Of a stretch of DNA of 38,995 nucleotides, positions 6,179-11,886 are shown one piece after another. The number at the start of each line of letters is the position of its first letter. Positions within the stretch are counted from its first letter, which is position 1. Source of the DNA: a virus; the IMG/VR virus record IMGVR_UViG_3300020000_000040, positions 1-38,995 of that record, one strand, 5' to 3'. A model generated the notes under the pieces. That model was not told where the DNA came from and made no database searches. It saw only the letters and a program-made list of their open reading frames with translations. Position numbers and translations under genes: made by a program.

Positions 6179-6324
6179 AGGAGACTTATAAGAGGCTGTA
6201 CCATCAGCTTACTTAAACGAAAACAAAATAATCTACCTGCAATATAATAAAACGCGTCGTTTAAGTCAAGCTTTTCAGTACAGTTTTTTCTAAGTCTCCT
6301 AAATAAAATAAAAAAATTAGGAGA
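6179..6324 (+). ncRNA. structured leader with mutually exclusive helices over a ribosome-binding site (candidate RNA switch)
   Basis: Three nested perfect pairings are visible: P1 AGGAGACTTA (6179-6188) with TAAGTCTCCT (6291-6300); P2 CTGTAC (6196-6201) with GTACAG (6278-6283); P3 AGCTT-ACTTAAACGA (6206-6220) with TCGTTTAAGT-c-AAGCT (6257-6272), one bulged C; apical loop of 36 nt. The 3' strand of P1 also pairs with the ribosome-binding site of the next gene: TCTCCTAA (6295-6302) with TTAGGAGA (6317-6324). The two states cannot coexist, as in riboswitch, attenuator or thermosensor leaders. Alternatively the functional transcript is leftward, since the inverted repeats fold on either strand and a leftward terminator lies at 6126-6155. 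The structure is seen directly; the function is inferred. Confidence 0.55.
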
Positions 6325-6333
6325 AATCACGCT

Positions 6334-7155
6334 GTGAGTATACTCAGAATAGAACACAATAAAAACAACCCTTACGTAATTTTAAATAAAAAAGCGCTTG
6401 AAGATGGAAAATTATCATGGGCAGCAAAGGGATTATGGGCTTATTTAATGAGCCGACCAGACGATTGGAACGTTTCAGTTGTCCATCTTTCTAAAATTTA
6501 TGAAGAAAAAGGTGGTGGAGAAAAAGCAATTTACACTCTTTTAAATGAACTTATTGAATGCGGCTATTGCGAAAGAAAGCAACCGCAAAGTGATAAAGGA
6601 AAATTTGAAAAAACAGAATATATTATATCAGAATTCAAAAAATGTTTACCGCACAGCCTTCAAAGGGACGCGGGTGAAAGGGTTGCCGTTGAAGCACCCC
6701 CTACTAATAAAGGAATTATACTAAGTAAAGAAAAAGAACAACAACATGTTGCTGTTTTTTTTGATTGCCTTGAGAAAACAGAAATTGAACAATACGAAAA
6801 AGTCTGGTTATCGAAAAACTATGATGAACCAACGGTTCGACATGCGGTTGCTTACGCAACCAATCCTAACACAAAAATCCGAACCTCTCTGATTCAAGTT
6901 ATTAAATGGGCTTGCGAAAAGAAACCCGAGATTTCAATCTCAAAAGAAGAAGATGCGATTAAAAATAAAGAAGGAGCTCAAAAAATTAAAGACGAAGCAA
7001 CGATTCCCAATGGTTGTAGTTTTGAGGTGTTAAATAAGCATATAGAGATTTGTTTTGGTGGAAATTCTATTTCGTTTGTGTTAGAATATTCCAAGTCTGG
7101 CTTCAAAGAAATGTTTAGAGAAGCTCTCAAAAAATATGGAATAAAACCAAAATAA
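6334..7155 (+). CDS. replication initiator/replisome-organiser-like protein
   Basis: 273 residues, starting at GTG after AGGAG with a 10-nt spacer. The N-terminal 95 residues form a winged-helix unit typical of phage and plasmid replication proteins: NPYVILNKKALEDGKLSWAAKGLWAYLMSRPDDW, then a recognition-helix region (SVVHLSKIYEEKGGGEKAIYTLLNELIECGYCERKQ). The middle, about 95-150, is a linker. The C-terminal part may recruit host helicase, as known for DnaD-like replisome organisers, but lacks a clear domain. No phage helicase, primase or polymerase was recognised, so this protein is the likely route to host replication machinery. Its ribosome-binding site is part of the RNA switch candidate just upstream, so replication onset may be controlled at translation. 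Confidence 0.7.
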   Translation: MSILRIEHNKNNPYVILNKKALEDGKLSWAAKGLWAYLMSRPDDWNVSVVHLSKIYEEKGGGEKAIYTLLNELIECGYCERKQPQSDKGKFEKTEYIISEFKKCLPHSLQRDAGERVAVEAPPTNKGIILSKEKEQQHVAVFFDCLEKTEIEQYEKVWLSKNYDEPTVRHAVAYATNPNTKIRTSLIQVIKWACEKKPEISISKEEDAIKNKEGAQKIKDEATIPNGCSFEVLNKHIEICFGGNSISFVLEYSKSGFKEMFREALKKYGIKPK

Positions 7156-7164
7156 GGAAATTTT

Positions 7165-7422
7165 ATGGACGAAATGCAAATGCGAAAAGATATTAAATAT
7201 GCGGTGGATAAATCTATTGAATATGCATATCGAAGAGGATATTCACATGGTTATGCTTTTGGACATGCAAATAAAGATAATGATGCTTTTTGTGAAAAAG
7301 CAGCTATTCTAAAATGGAAAGAAGATCTTACAGAAAAAACAGGTGCCCCAGGAACCCCTTTTAGAGACCACCCTATGGAATGGGATAGTACAATAGATGA
7401 TATAAAATTTGATTTGATATAA
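7165..7422 (+). CDS. hypothetical protein (85 aa)
   Basis: Not recognised. The N-terminal half is a Tyr/His/Gly-rich helix (YAVDKSIEYAYRRGYSHGYAFGH), an arrangement common in small phage early proteins; the C-terminal half is loop-rich and acidic (GAPGTPFRDHPMEWDSTIDD). It starts 9 bp after the replication gene with AAGGAA before the ATG, so it is co-transcribed and may assist replication. About 65 bp without a gene follow, containing only a small TCGAG/CTCGA hairpin (5-bp stem, 6-nt loop). Confidence 0.55.
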   Translation: MDEMQMRKDIKYAVDKSIEYAYRRGYSHGYAFGHANKDNDAFCEKAAILKWKEDLTEKTGAPGTPFRDHPMEWDSTIDDIKFDLI

Positions 7423-7488
7423 ACGCTCACAAGGATATTAAAACCATATCGAGCAAACCCTCGAAATGATCGACACACAAAGGAAAAG

Positions 7489-7695
7489 ATGGAAGAAGAA
7501 ATAGCATACGGTGAAAGTTTAGTTTATAGACCATCAAACTATCCAGGCCCAAAAGCTATGGATGCAACAATAGGAGTAAAATTTTCTAAAGACATATTTT
7601 TAATGAAATCTTTTTTGGATCAAAAAAACTTTAAATATAAAGAAGAAGATTTAGAAGATTCGCCCATGGGAAAAGGAATAAGAATAAAAAAATGA
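7489..7695 (+). CDS. hypothetical protein (68 aa)
   Basis: Not recognised. Soluble and mixed alpha/beta, with a proline- and glycine-rich segment (YRPSNYPGPKAMDATIG) and a very basic last six residues (GIRIKK). AAAGGA lies 6 nt before the ATG. Its stop overlaps the start of the RusA-like gene as ATGA (7692-7695), so the two are translated together, which is the only clue to its role. Confidence 0.5.
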   Translation: MEEEIAYGESLVYRPSNYPGPKAMDATIGVKFSKDIFLMKSFLDQKNFKYKEEDLEDSPMGKGIRIKK

Positions 7696-8057
7696 CCCTT
7701 TTCTTTAAAGTACCGATTAAAACGATAAATGAAAGCAATAGCGCAGAGCATTGGACGAAGCGGGCAAAGAGACGGCGAATGCAAAGATATGTTGTTAAAG
7801 CGTATTTAAATGGTAAAATTAACGATTTTAGGATTCCATGTAGAATCAAGTTAACAAGAATCGCACCTTGTAAGCTGGATTATCATGATGGATTACCGAT
7901 CAGTATGAAATCAGTAACCGACCAAATTTGCGATATGATAGTGCCTGGGTTGGCACCTGGTCGATCAGATGATAAAGGCTTCAAGATCGAATATGATCAA
8001 AAGCAAGGGCTGCCAAAAGAATATGCCGTGGAAGTTGAAATAGAGAATATGGAATGA
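7692..8057 (+). CDS. RusA-like Holliday-junction resolvase candidate
   Basis: 121 residues. It has the layout of RusA-type resolvases: an N-terminal basic segment with KTINESNSAEHWTKRAKRRRMQR, a core LDYHDGLPISMKSVTDQICDMI carrying spaced acidic residues, and a later DDKGFKIEY. In RusA, aspartates in a D-x-D-N-x-x-K core and a later D bind metal; here the Asn is Gly, and the match is general rather than exact. Known role: cuts four-way DNA junctions before packaging. Its place after the replication gene fits. It is coupled to both neighbours by ATGA overlaps. A different nuclease or DNA-binding role remains possible. Confidence 0.5.
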   Translation: MTLFFKVPIKTINESNSAEHWTKRAKRRRMQRYVVKAYLNGKINDFRIPCRIKLTRIAPCKLDYHDGLPISMKSVTDQICDMIVPGLAPGRSDDKGFKIEYDQKQGLPKEYAVEVEIENME

Positions 8058-8290
8058 ATATGTTAATAAGAAATGATAGTCTTACTATAAATTTAAATAA
8101 TGTTATAGGATTCAAATTTCATCAACAGATAATAATTTTTTATCTACCTTATTTGGATGTTTACAAAGAACCAGATGAAATTTGGCTTAATTTTAAAGAT
8201 GATAAATCGGCTAAAAAAGCATTTGATAGAATCATCTATGCTTATGCAAATGAGTATAGAACTTTAGATTTGAGTGAATATGACGCCTGA
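8054..8290 (+). CDS. hypothetical protein (78 aa)
   Basis: Not assigned. Strand-rich N-terminus (LTINLNNVIGFKFHQQIIIFYL) and an ordered C-terminal helix (FKDDKSAKKAFDRIIYAYANEY) with the acidic ending RTLDLSEYDA. The pattern looks like a small single-domain beta-alpha protein. The start overlaps the RusA-like stop (ATGA, 8054-8057). It is part of the rightward early operon. Confidence 0.55.
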   Translation: MNMLIRNDSLTINLNNVIGFKFHQQIIIFYLPYLDVYKEPDEIWLNFKDDKSAKKAFDRIIYAYANEYRTLDLSEYDA

Positions 8291-8525
8291 AGAAGAAAGC
8301 CAAGAAATGATGAGAAAATGGAGACTAAAAGAATACCGGGAAGAAATTGATCGGCTTAGAAAAGAACTAATAGAAAAATGGTATCAAGAAAATATCAAAA
8401 AGATAAAAGACAACAAAAAATTTGAATTTGCTAAAAAACACTATCTTAATATGGATAGTTTTATGACAAGAGAAAGATCCTCAGAACAAATCTTATGGGA
8501 ATGTTATAGATATGCACCCGATTGA
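8280..8525 (+). CDS. hypothetical coiled-coil protein (81 aa)
   Basis: Not recognised. The frame opens at 8274, but the Met at 8280 (MTPEEESQEMMRKW) is as likely a start; both lie inside the end of the previous gene, so translation is coupled. Residues 5-55 form a strongly charged helix (LKEYREEIDRLRKELIEKWYQENIK without a break), suggesting a coiled coil. The end is Tyr/Trp-rich. Confidence 0.45.
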   Translation: MTPEEESQEMMRKWRLKEYREEIDRLRKELIEKWYQENIKKIKDNKKFEFAKKHYLNMDSFMTRERSSEQILWECYRYAPD

Positions 8526-8727
8526 TAAATCTTCAATGAGTTTTGAACATTATTATCTTCAAGAAAAGATAGATAAAGAATATGAAGACGCTTTAGAGGC
8601 TAGAAAGTCAGATAGTCAAGATTTTATAAGGTCTTGTGAGACTCAACAAAAGAACTTTTCTTGTGAAGATTTAAAAGGTGATGTTCATAGCAATATGCCA
8701 CCTCTGAACCGGGAGGAAAATAAGTAG
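8512..8727 (+). CDS. hypothetical protein (71 aa)
   Basis: Not recognised. Charged and helical (YYLQEKIDKEYEDALEAR) with a Cys in CETQQKNFSC and a hydrophilic tail. It overlaps the preceding gene by 14 bp. A start at the later Met (8536) is possible. It is the last gene of the rightward early operon and converges with the minus-strand gene at 8788 across 60 bp, in which I see no clear terminator. Confidence 0.4.
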   Translation: MHPIDKSSMSFEHYYLQEKIDKEYEDALEARKSDSQDFIRSCETQQKNFSCEDLKGDVHSNMPPLNREENK

Positions 8728-8787
8728 GAGGTTTACCACAGCAACAGCAACGTTTTTTATCGATAACAGCGATTAGCTGGTGAAAGC

Positions 8788-8988
8788 TTAAGAGTGACAT
8801 ATAAACCTCTCTACAATAGCTAATCTTTCTTCATGATCTAACAATCCTTTTCCATTCTCATTCAAACGAGCATATGTACCTTTCCTTACCTTATCAAGAG
8901 ATCCTTTGACTTTTGCTAGTTCAATACGTAGAGTATCTATCTCACACTGTTCTTGCGTCTTGAAAAGGTCTAATTGGATTGCATACAT
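8788..8988 (-). CDS. small coiled-coil protein (66 aa)
   Basis: Single minus-strand gene among rightward genes. Starts with MYAIQLDLFKTQEQ and continues as a helix (IDTLRIELAKVKGSLDKVRKG), then NENGKGLLDHEERLAIVERFIC. This layout, with a helical N-terminus, an NG turn and a final helix ending FICxS, occurs in small proteins of environmental phages of this type; function unknown. It diverges from the structured RNA region and the late genes. The ribosome-binding site is weak (GGAA about 11 nt upstream). Confidence 0.55.
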   Translation of the reverse strand: MYAIQLDLFKTQEQCEIDTLRIELAKVKGSLDKVRKGTYARLNENGKGLLDHEERLAIVERFICHS

Positions 8989-9017
8989 AAAATTACCAGT
9001 TCCAAAATGTTTTAAAT

Positions 9018-9046
9018 TGACGTCACACCCCTATGATATGACGCCA
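9018..9046. repeat. two direct repeats TGACG(T/C)CA, two helical turns apart
   Basis: TGACGTCA (9018-9025, itself a perfect palindrome) and TGACGCCA (9039-9046) start 21 bp apart, the spacing of sites on one face of DNA. They lie 30-60 bp upstream of the minus-strand gene start and before the structured RNA, so they may be operator sites for either direction. Many TGATA/TATCA half-sites follow (9034-9140). Confidence 0.3.
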
Positions 9047-9264
9047 AACATCATTGCTATCATAAAACGTTAATGACCATATCAAAACTGTCAATTAATG
9101 TAAACTTTTGTTGATATAAAATAAAACATTTGATAGTTTGCAGAAATTCTTTGCTTGAATTGGGCTACCTACACTGTGTAGGTAGCTCTTAAATTTACGA
9201 GAGGAAAGATCATTAAAATTACTCATGAAAGGTCTCTTTTAAAAATCTTTTCTCTCACTTTATC

Positions 9265-9327
9265 CAATTGATAAATAAAAGTCTTTAAGAAAATATCTAA
9301 ACATGATATTTATCAATTGTTTTTTTT
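9265..9327 (+). terminator. intrinsic terminator, 13-bp stem and T8
   Basis: Perfect 13-bp inverted repeat (9265-9277 with 9307-9319), 29-nt loop, directly followed by eight T (9320-9327). The stem is AT-rich, so alone it may be leaky. Confidence 0.55.
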
Positions 9328-9341
9328 CATCGAGACTCCTT

Positions 9342-9375
9342 ATCGACCTAGCTACAACTAGGTCGATTTTTTTTT
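9342..9375 (+). terminator. intrinsic terminator, 10-bp stem and T run
   Basis: ATCGACCTAG, 6-nt loop, CTAGGTCGAT, then T8 (9368-9375) continuing the final T of the stem. A textbook terminator that separates the early/regulatory half from the late genes starting at 9436. Confidence 0.85.
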
Positions 9376-9400
9376 ATCAAATTTCTTTATAATCTTTTTC

Positions 9401-9429
9401 TTGCCATATTTTATTAAATTATTTACTTT
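9401..9429 (+). promoter_or_regulatory. candidate late promoter, possibly leaderless
   Basis: TTGCCA (9401-9406), 17-bp spacer, TACTTT (9424-9429). The start point would fall at about the A of the ATG at 9436, and no Shine-Dalgarno sequence precedes that ATG, so the message may be leaderless. A second -10-like TATAAT lies at 9388-9393, without a good -35. Confidence 0.35.
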
Positions 9430-9435
9430 GCGATC

Positions 9436-9912
9436 ATGAATATACAATACATTCCTTTAAGCAAACTTAAGCACTACGAAAAGAACCCTAGGAAAATAGA
9501 CAAGGTTCAATTCCAAAAGCTTTGTAATAATATACAAGCAGATCCTGATTTCTTTGCGATGAGGCCTTGTTTAGTAACAACGATAGATGATAGATATGTT
9601 ATCTATGCTGGAAACCAAAGAGCAAGAGCTGCTAAAAAGATTGGGTTAAAAGAAGCCCCATGTATCATATCTGAAAATCTAAATGAAGAAACCATGAAGA
9701 AACGTATTGTCTTAGACAATCTTCATCACGGTGAATTCGATTATGAAATGTTAGCTGCTGATTATGATATTCCAGAACTTATAGAATTAGGAATGACAGA
9801 AAAAGATATGGGGATTATATCAGAGATAGAAGCTGATAAGATTGAAGAAGAGGAAAAAGAAGAAAAGCCTGAACAATGTAAAATGTGTCCTAAATGCGGA
9901 TATGAGCTTTAA
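9436..9912 (+). CDS. ParB/Srx-domain protein with C-terminal zinc knuckle
   Basis: 158 residues. Residues 4-105 are a ParB N-terminal (ParB/sulfiredoxin) domain: the start IPLSKLKHYEKNPRK, the nucleotide-binding motif YAGNQRARAAKKIG (about 57-70, equivalent to GENQRL-like boxes), and a following helix pair. It lacks the ParB HTH and dimer domains, so it is not a partition protein in the usual sense; free-standing phage domains of this type are often next to DNA methylases or terminases. The C-terminus is Glu/Lys-rich and ends in CKMCPKCGYEL, a zinc-binding knuckle. It opens the late region, followed by a small gene and the likely small terminase, so a role in DNA recognition or packaging is plausible. 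No ribosome-binding site is visible. Confidence 0.75.
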   Translation: MNIQYIPLSKLKHYEKNPRKIDKVQFQKLCNNIQADPDFFAMRPCLVTTIDDRYVIYAGNQRARAAKKIGLKEAPCIISENLNEETMKKRIVLDNLHHGEFDYEMLAADYDIPELIELGMTEKDMGIISEIEADKIEEEEKEEKPEQCKMCPKCGYEL

Positions 9913-9915
9913 AAT

Positions 9916-10128
9916 ATGCAAAAAACAGAAGATAAAGAACCTATTTTGGGTCAAAAAGTAAAACTAAAAGCTAATGAATTTATTATTGATGCCTGGTGTA
10001 CTTACAACCCTTTTGCTGAATTAGATGAGGGTAAACAATGGTATAAAAGTTTAGGGTGGTTATTTATAAACCCTTTAACAAATAAACTCACATGGGTACA
10101 ATTAATGCCAGACGACATATATGAGTAA
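9916..10128 (+). CDS. hypothetical protein (70 aa)
   Basis: Not recognised. A beta-rich small protein with a motif-like core (GQKVKLKANEFIIDAWCTYNP) and aromatic second half (KSLGWLFINPLTNKLTWVQLMPDD). It lies 3 bp after the ParB-domain gene and 6 bp before the small-terminase candidate, so it is in the same transcript. The fold may be SH3-like, by strand pattern only. Confidence 0.5.
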   Translation: MQKTEDKEPILGQKVKLKANEFIIDAWCTYNPFAELDEGKQWYKSLGWLFINPLTNKLTWVQLMPDDIYE

Positions 10129-10134
10129 CTAACT

Positions 10135-10578
10135 ATGTCAAGACAACCATTTAATCCTGACAATCCTGACATGTTAGAAATATCTACCAAATATCATGGT
10201 AATATATCTCAGATAGCCAATTATTTCAATGTTTCTAGAGAAACAATCTATCAATATCAAAATAGAAATCCTATAGGAAAAAAGATTATAGATGAAGTTA
10301 GGGGGTATAATACAGAATTTGATTTAGATATTGCTGAACATGTTAATAGACATAACATGCTTAATTATAAAGATAGACCAGCACTAGCACAAAGAGCCGC
10401 TGAAAAGGTCTTAGACAAGAAGGGGCAGTCTCGTGGTTGGAAAGACCGACTTGAAGAAGTAGAAAAAGTATCCGATGAAATAAAAAATCAATATGATTCT
10501 TTGATTAAACAGCTAACAGATATGAAAATAGATAGGCAAAAATGCAAAAAAGAACAAGATGCCATAAATGCGAATTGA
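10135..10578 (+). CDS. probable terminase small subunit (HTH protein)
   Basis: 147 residues. An N-terminal HTH (about 20-45, with YHGNISQIANYFNVSRETIY) of the kind found at the front of small terminases, then a helical middle (DIAEHVNRHNMLNYKDRPALAQRAAEKVLDKKG) and a C-terminal coiled coil (EEVEKVSDEIKNQYDSLIK) for oligomerisation. Known role: a ring-forming protein that selects phage DNA and feeds the large subunit. Oddly, the large subunit lies about 14 kb away and on the other strand (24521-25795). The alternative is a general DNA-binding regulator, but length, domain order and position in front of the capsid gene favour terminase. Confidence 0.55.
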   Translation: MSRQPFNPDNPDMLEISTKYHGNISQIANYFNVSRETIYQYQNRNPIGKKIIDEVRGYNTEFDLDIAEHVNRHNMLNYKDRPALAQRAAEKVLDKKGQSRGWKDRLEEVEKVSDEIKNQYDSLIKQLTDMKIDRQKCKKEQDAINAN

Positions 10579-10760
10579 TTATAGCAGATGATGAAGCGAC
10601 ACAATTATATTGGCTAAGACAAAATATAACCATTCTCTGTGAAGATTGTTTTGAAGAATACGAAATCTCTCCTGATTCAACAACCAAATTAATAGACTTT
10701 CTTAGAATGGATAGAAATGAATGGTCTAATCGAAATAAAAATCTTATTGATGTAAATTAA
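10542..10760 (+). CDS. small zinc-ribbon protein (72 aa)
   Basis: Starts inside the end of the small-terminase candidate (37-bp overlap, different frame). The protein has two Cys pairs, CHKC (about 7-10) and CEDC (about 33-36), with the spacing of a zinc ribbon, followed by an acidic helix. The large overlap is unusual for this genome, but the Cys pattern argues it is real. Function unknown; it may bind DNA or RNA. Confidence 0.5.
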   Translation: MQKRTRCHKCELIIADDEATQLYWLRQNITILCEDCFEEYEISPDSTTKLIDFLRMDRNEWSNRNKNLIDVN

Positions 10761-10785
10761 AACTTTAATTATATGTAAATTCTCC

Positions 10786-10877
10786 GCCCTGAGTCATGGG
10801 CAACTCGCTGTCAAGCGTTACAGACATTAGATATGTGAAAAAGACTGTAAGTTAGGCTCGGTCACCGCTCATATATC
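10786..10877 (+). promoter_or_regulatory. structured leader upstream of the capsid gene
   Basis: The 148-bp gap before the capsid gene carries several helices: GCCC/GGGC (10786-10789, 10798-10801), CGCT/AGCG (10806-10809, 10814-10817), and GATATGTGA/TCATATATC (10830-10838, 10869-10877; 9 bp with one G-U). TTACAG (10818-10823) can instead pair with CTGTAA (10845-10850). The region is locally richer in G+C than its surroundings. It could be a cis-acting RNA element that boosts or times capsid expression, or an unrecognised small RNA. No terminator T tract is present. Confidence 0.35.
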
Positions 10878-10908
10878 ACAATAGTAACCTCATTTTTAGA
10901 GGTATATT

Positions 10909-11877
10909 ATGTCTATCACGACAACAGGGAATTTGGGCCCCATGATTCTGCAGTCGCTTGCGCCTGCTATGCTTTATGTTCCAACCCCTACAATGAACTA
11001 TATCACCGTATGTGATAAAATCTCAATGCCAGCAAATGGCGGTACAACATGCCGTTTTATGCGTCCAAGAGCATTGACACCACCGACTATTCAACTCGGT
11101 AATGCAGGTATTGATCCCCCAGCACAAGTTCCACAAAGAGACATCATAGATGCTCAAATGGCTTTCTTTGGTACTGGTTGTATCATTAACGAACAAGTTA
11201 TTCTTCAAGACCAAGAGGGCGTATTAGCCTGGGTTTCAGAAAGACTTGCAGTTTCTATGAGACAGGCCGAAGATTTGATCCTAAGAGACTATATCATTTC
11301 TGCGGCTAGCACAATAAATGCTGGTGGTGGTTCAAATGGTGACAATCCAACTAACCTTGGTGTATCAGATTTTAGCTTAGTTGCTACTACTCTCGATACT
11401 AACAATGCCTACAAATTTATGTCTGGTATTGAAGGTATGGATAGATTTGGTACGGGTCCTGTAAGAAGTGCATATTTTATGCTTTCTTCTACAGAACTAC
11501 AAACCGACTTTGATGGATTAACAGGATCTGGTTTCCTTTCACAATGGAACTATCCTACTAATGCATCTGCTCTACCATCCGAATATGGTTCAGTATTTAA
11601 CATTCGTATCCTTACAAGCTCTGAGGCTCCTGTAGCTCGTGCAGCTTCTGCTAACGGTGCCGACGTTTATTATAATACTGTATTAGGTAAGCAAGCCATT
11701 ACTCACATCAATCAAGATGGTTATAGCATGAATCTTATCTATAGAGATCCTTATTATTCTGGAATGTTAGCTCAAAACGCCACTCTTGCTGTTAAGTTTG
11801 CTCAATCGCAAGCGATCACTCAAGATACAGCGATTAGAAACGTATTATCAACCCGTATTTCAAACTTAAATCCGTAG
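10909..11877 (+). CDS. major capsid protein, N4-gp56 family
   Basis: 322 residues, in line with the N4-gp56 capsid family (HK97-type fold). Recognisable features: a hydrophobic N-terminal helix (MILQSLAPAMLYVPTPTMN), the strand CDKISMPANGGTTCRFMRPR, the E-loop/spine region (VSERLAVSMRQAEDLILRDY), the A-domain stretch GSVFNIRILTSSEAP and the final segment YSMNLIYRDPYYSGMLAQNATLAVKFA. Known role: forms the icosahedral shell. The start is set by GAGGT 8 nt upstream. The gene follows a structured leader and is followed 9 bp later by a beta-domain structural protein; such spacing suits very high expression. Confidence 0.85.
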   Translation: MSITTTGNLGPMILQSLAPAMLYVPTPTMNYITVCDKISMPANGGTTCRFMRPRALTPPTIQLGNAGIDPPAQVPQRDIIDAQMAFFGTGCIINEQVILQDQEGVLAWVSERLAVSMRQAEDLILRDYIISAASTINAGGGSNGDNPTNLGVSDFSLVATTLDTNNAYKFMSGIEGMDRFGTGPVRSAYFMLSSTELQTDFDGLTGSGFLSQWNYPTNASALPSEYGSVFNIRILTSSEAPVARAASANGADVYYNTVLGKQAITHINQDGYSMNLIYRDPYYSGMLAQNATLAVKFAQSQAITQDTAIRNVLSTRISNLNP

Positions 11878-11886
11878 GAGGGTAAT

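Larger units (their letters stand above)
9164..9375 (+). ncRNA. chain of four strong hairpins ending in tandem terminators; candidate non-coding RNA
   Basis: No protein gene fits 8989-9435. Four stems follow one another: H1 GCTACCTACA/TGTAGGTAGC (9164-9173, 9177-9186; 3-nt loop); H2 GAGAGGAAAGAT/ATCTTTTCTCTC (9199-9210, 9245-9256; one G-U) continued across a 2x2 internal loop by TTAAAA/TTTTAA (9213-9218, 9237-9242); H3 CAATTGATAAATA/TATTTATCAATTG (9265-9277, 9307-9319) followed by T8; H4 ATCGACCTAG/CTAGGTCGAT (9342-9351, 9358-9367) followed by T8. Polarity of the T tracts says the transcript runs rightward. It may be an independent small RNA, or simply insulation before the late genes; H1 and H2, which lack T tracts, favour an RNA with its own role. 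Its promoter is not clear (TTGATA at 9113-9118 is a weak candidate). Confidence 0.5.

Noticed and set aside
6154-6357. Minus-strand frame of 67 codons
   Set aside because: It runs through the structured inverted repeats and the start of the replication gene; no ribosome-binding site and no coherent composition. More likely a shadow of the RNA structure.
9164-9186. GCTACCTACA hairpin as a terminator or attachment site
   Set aside because: No T tract on either strand and no integrase recognised; kept only as part of the RNA chain.
9436-9912. ParB partition system indicating a plasmid prophage
   Set aside because: Only the N-terminal ParB domain is present, no ParA and no parS-like repeats were seen, so partition is not supported.
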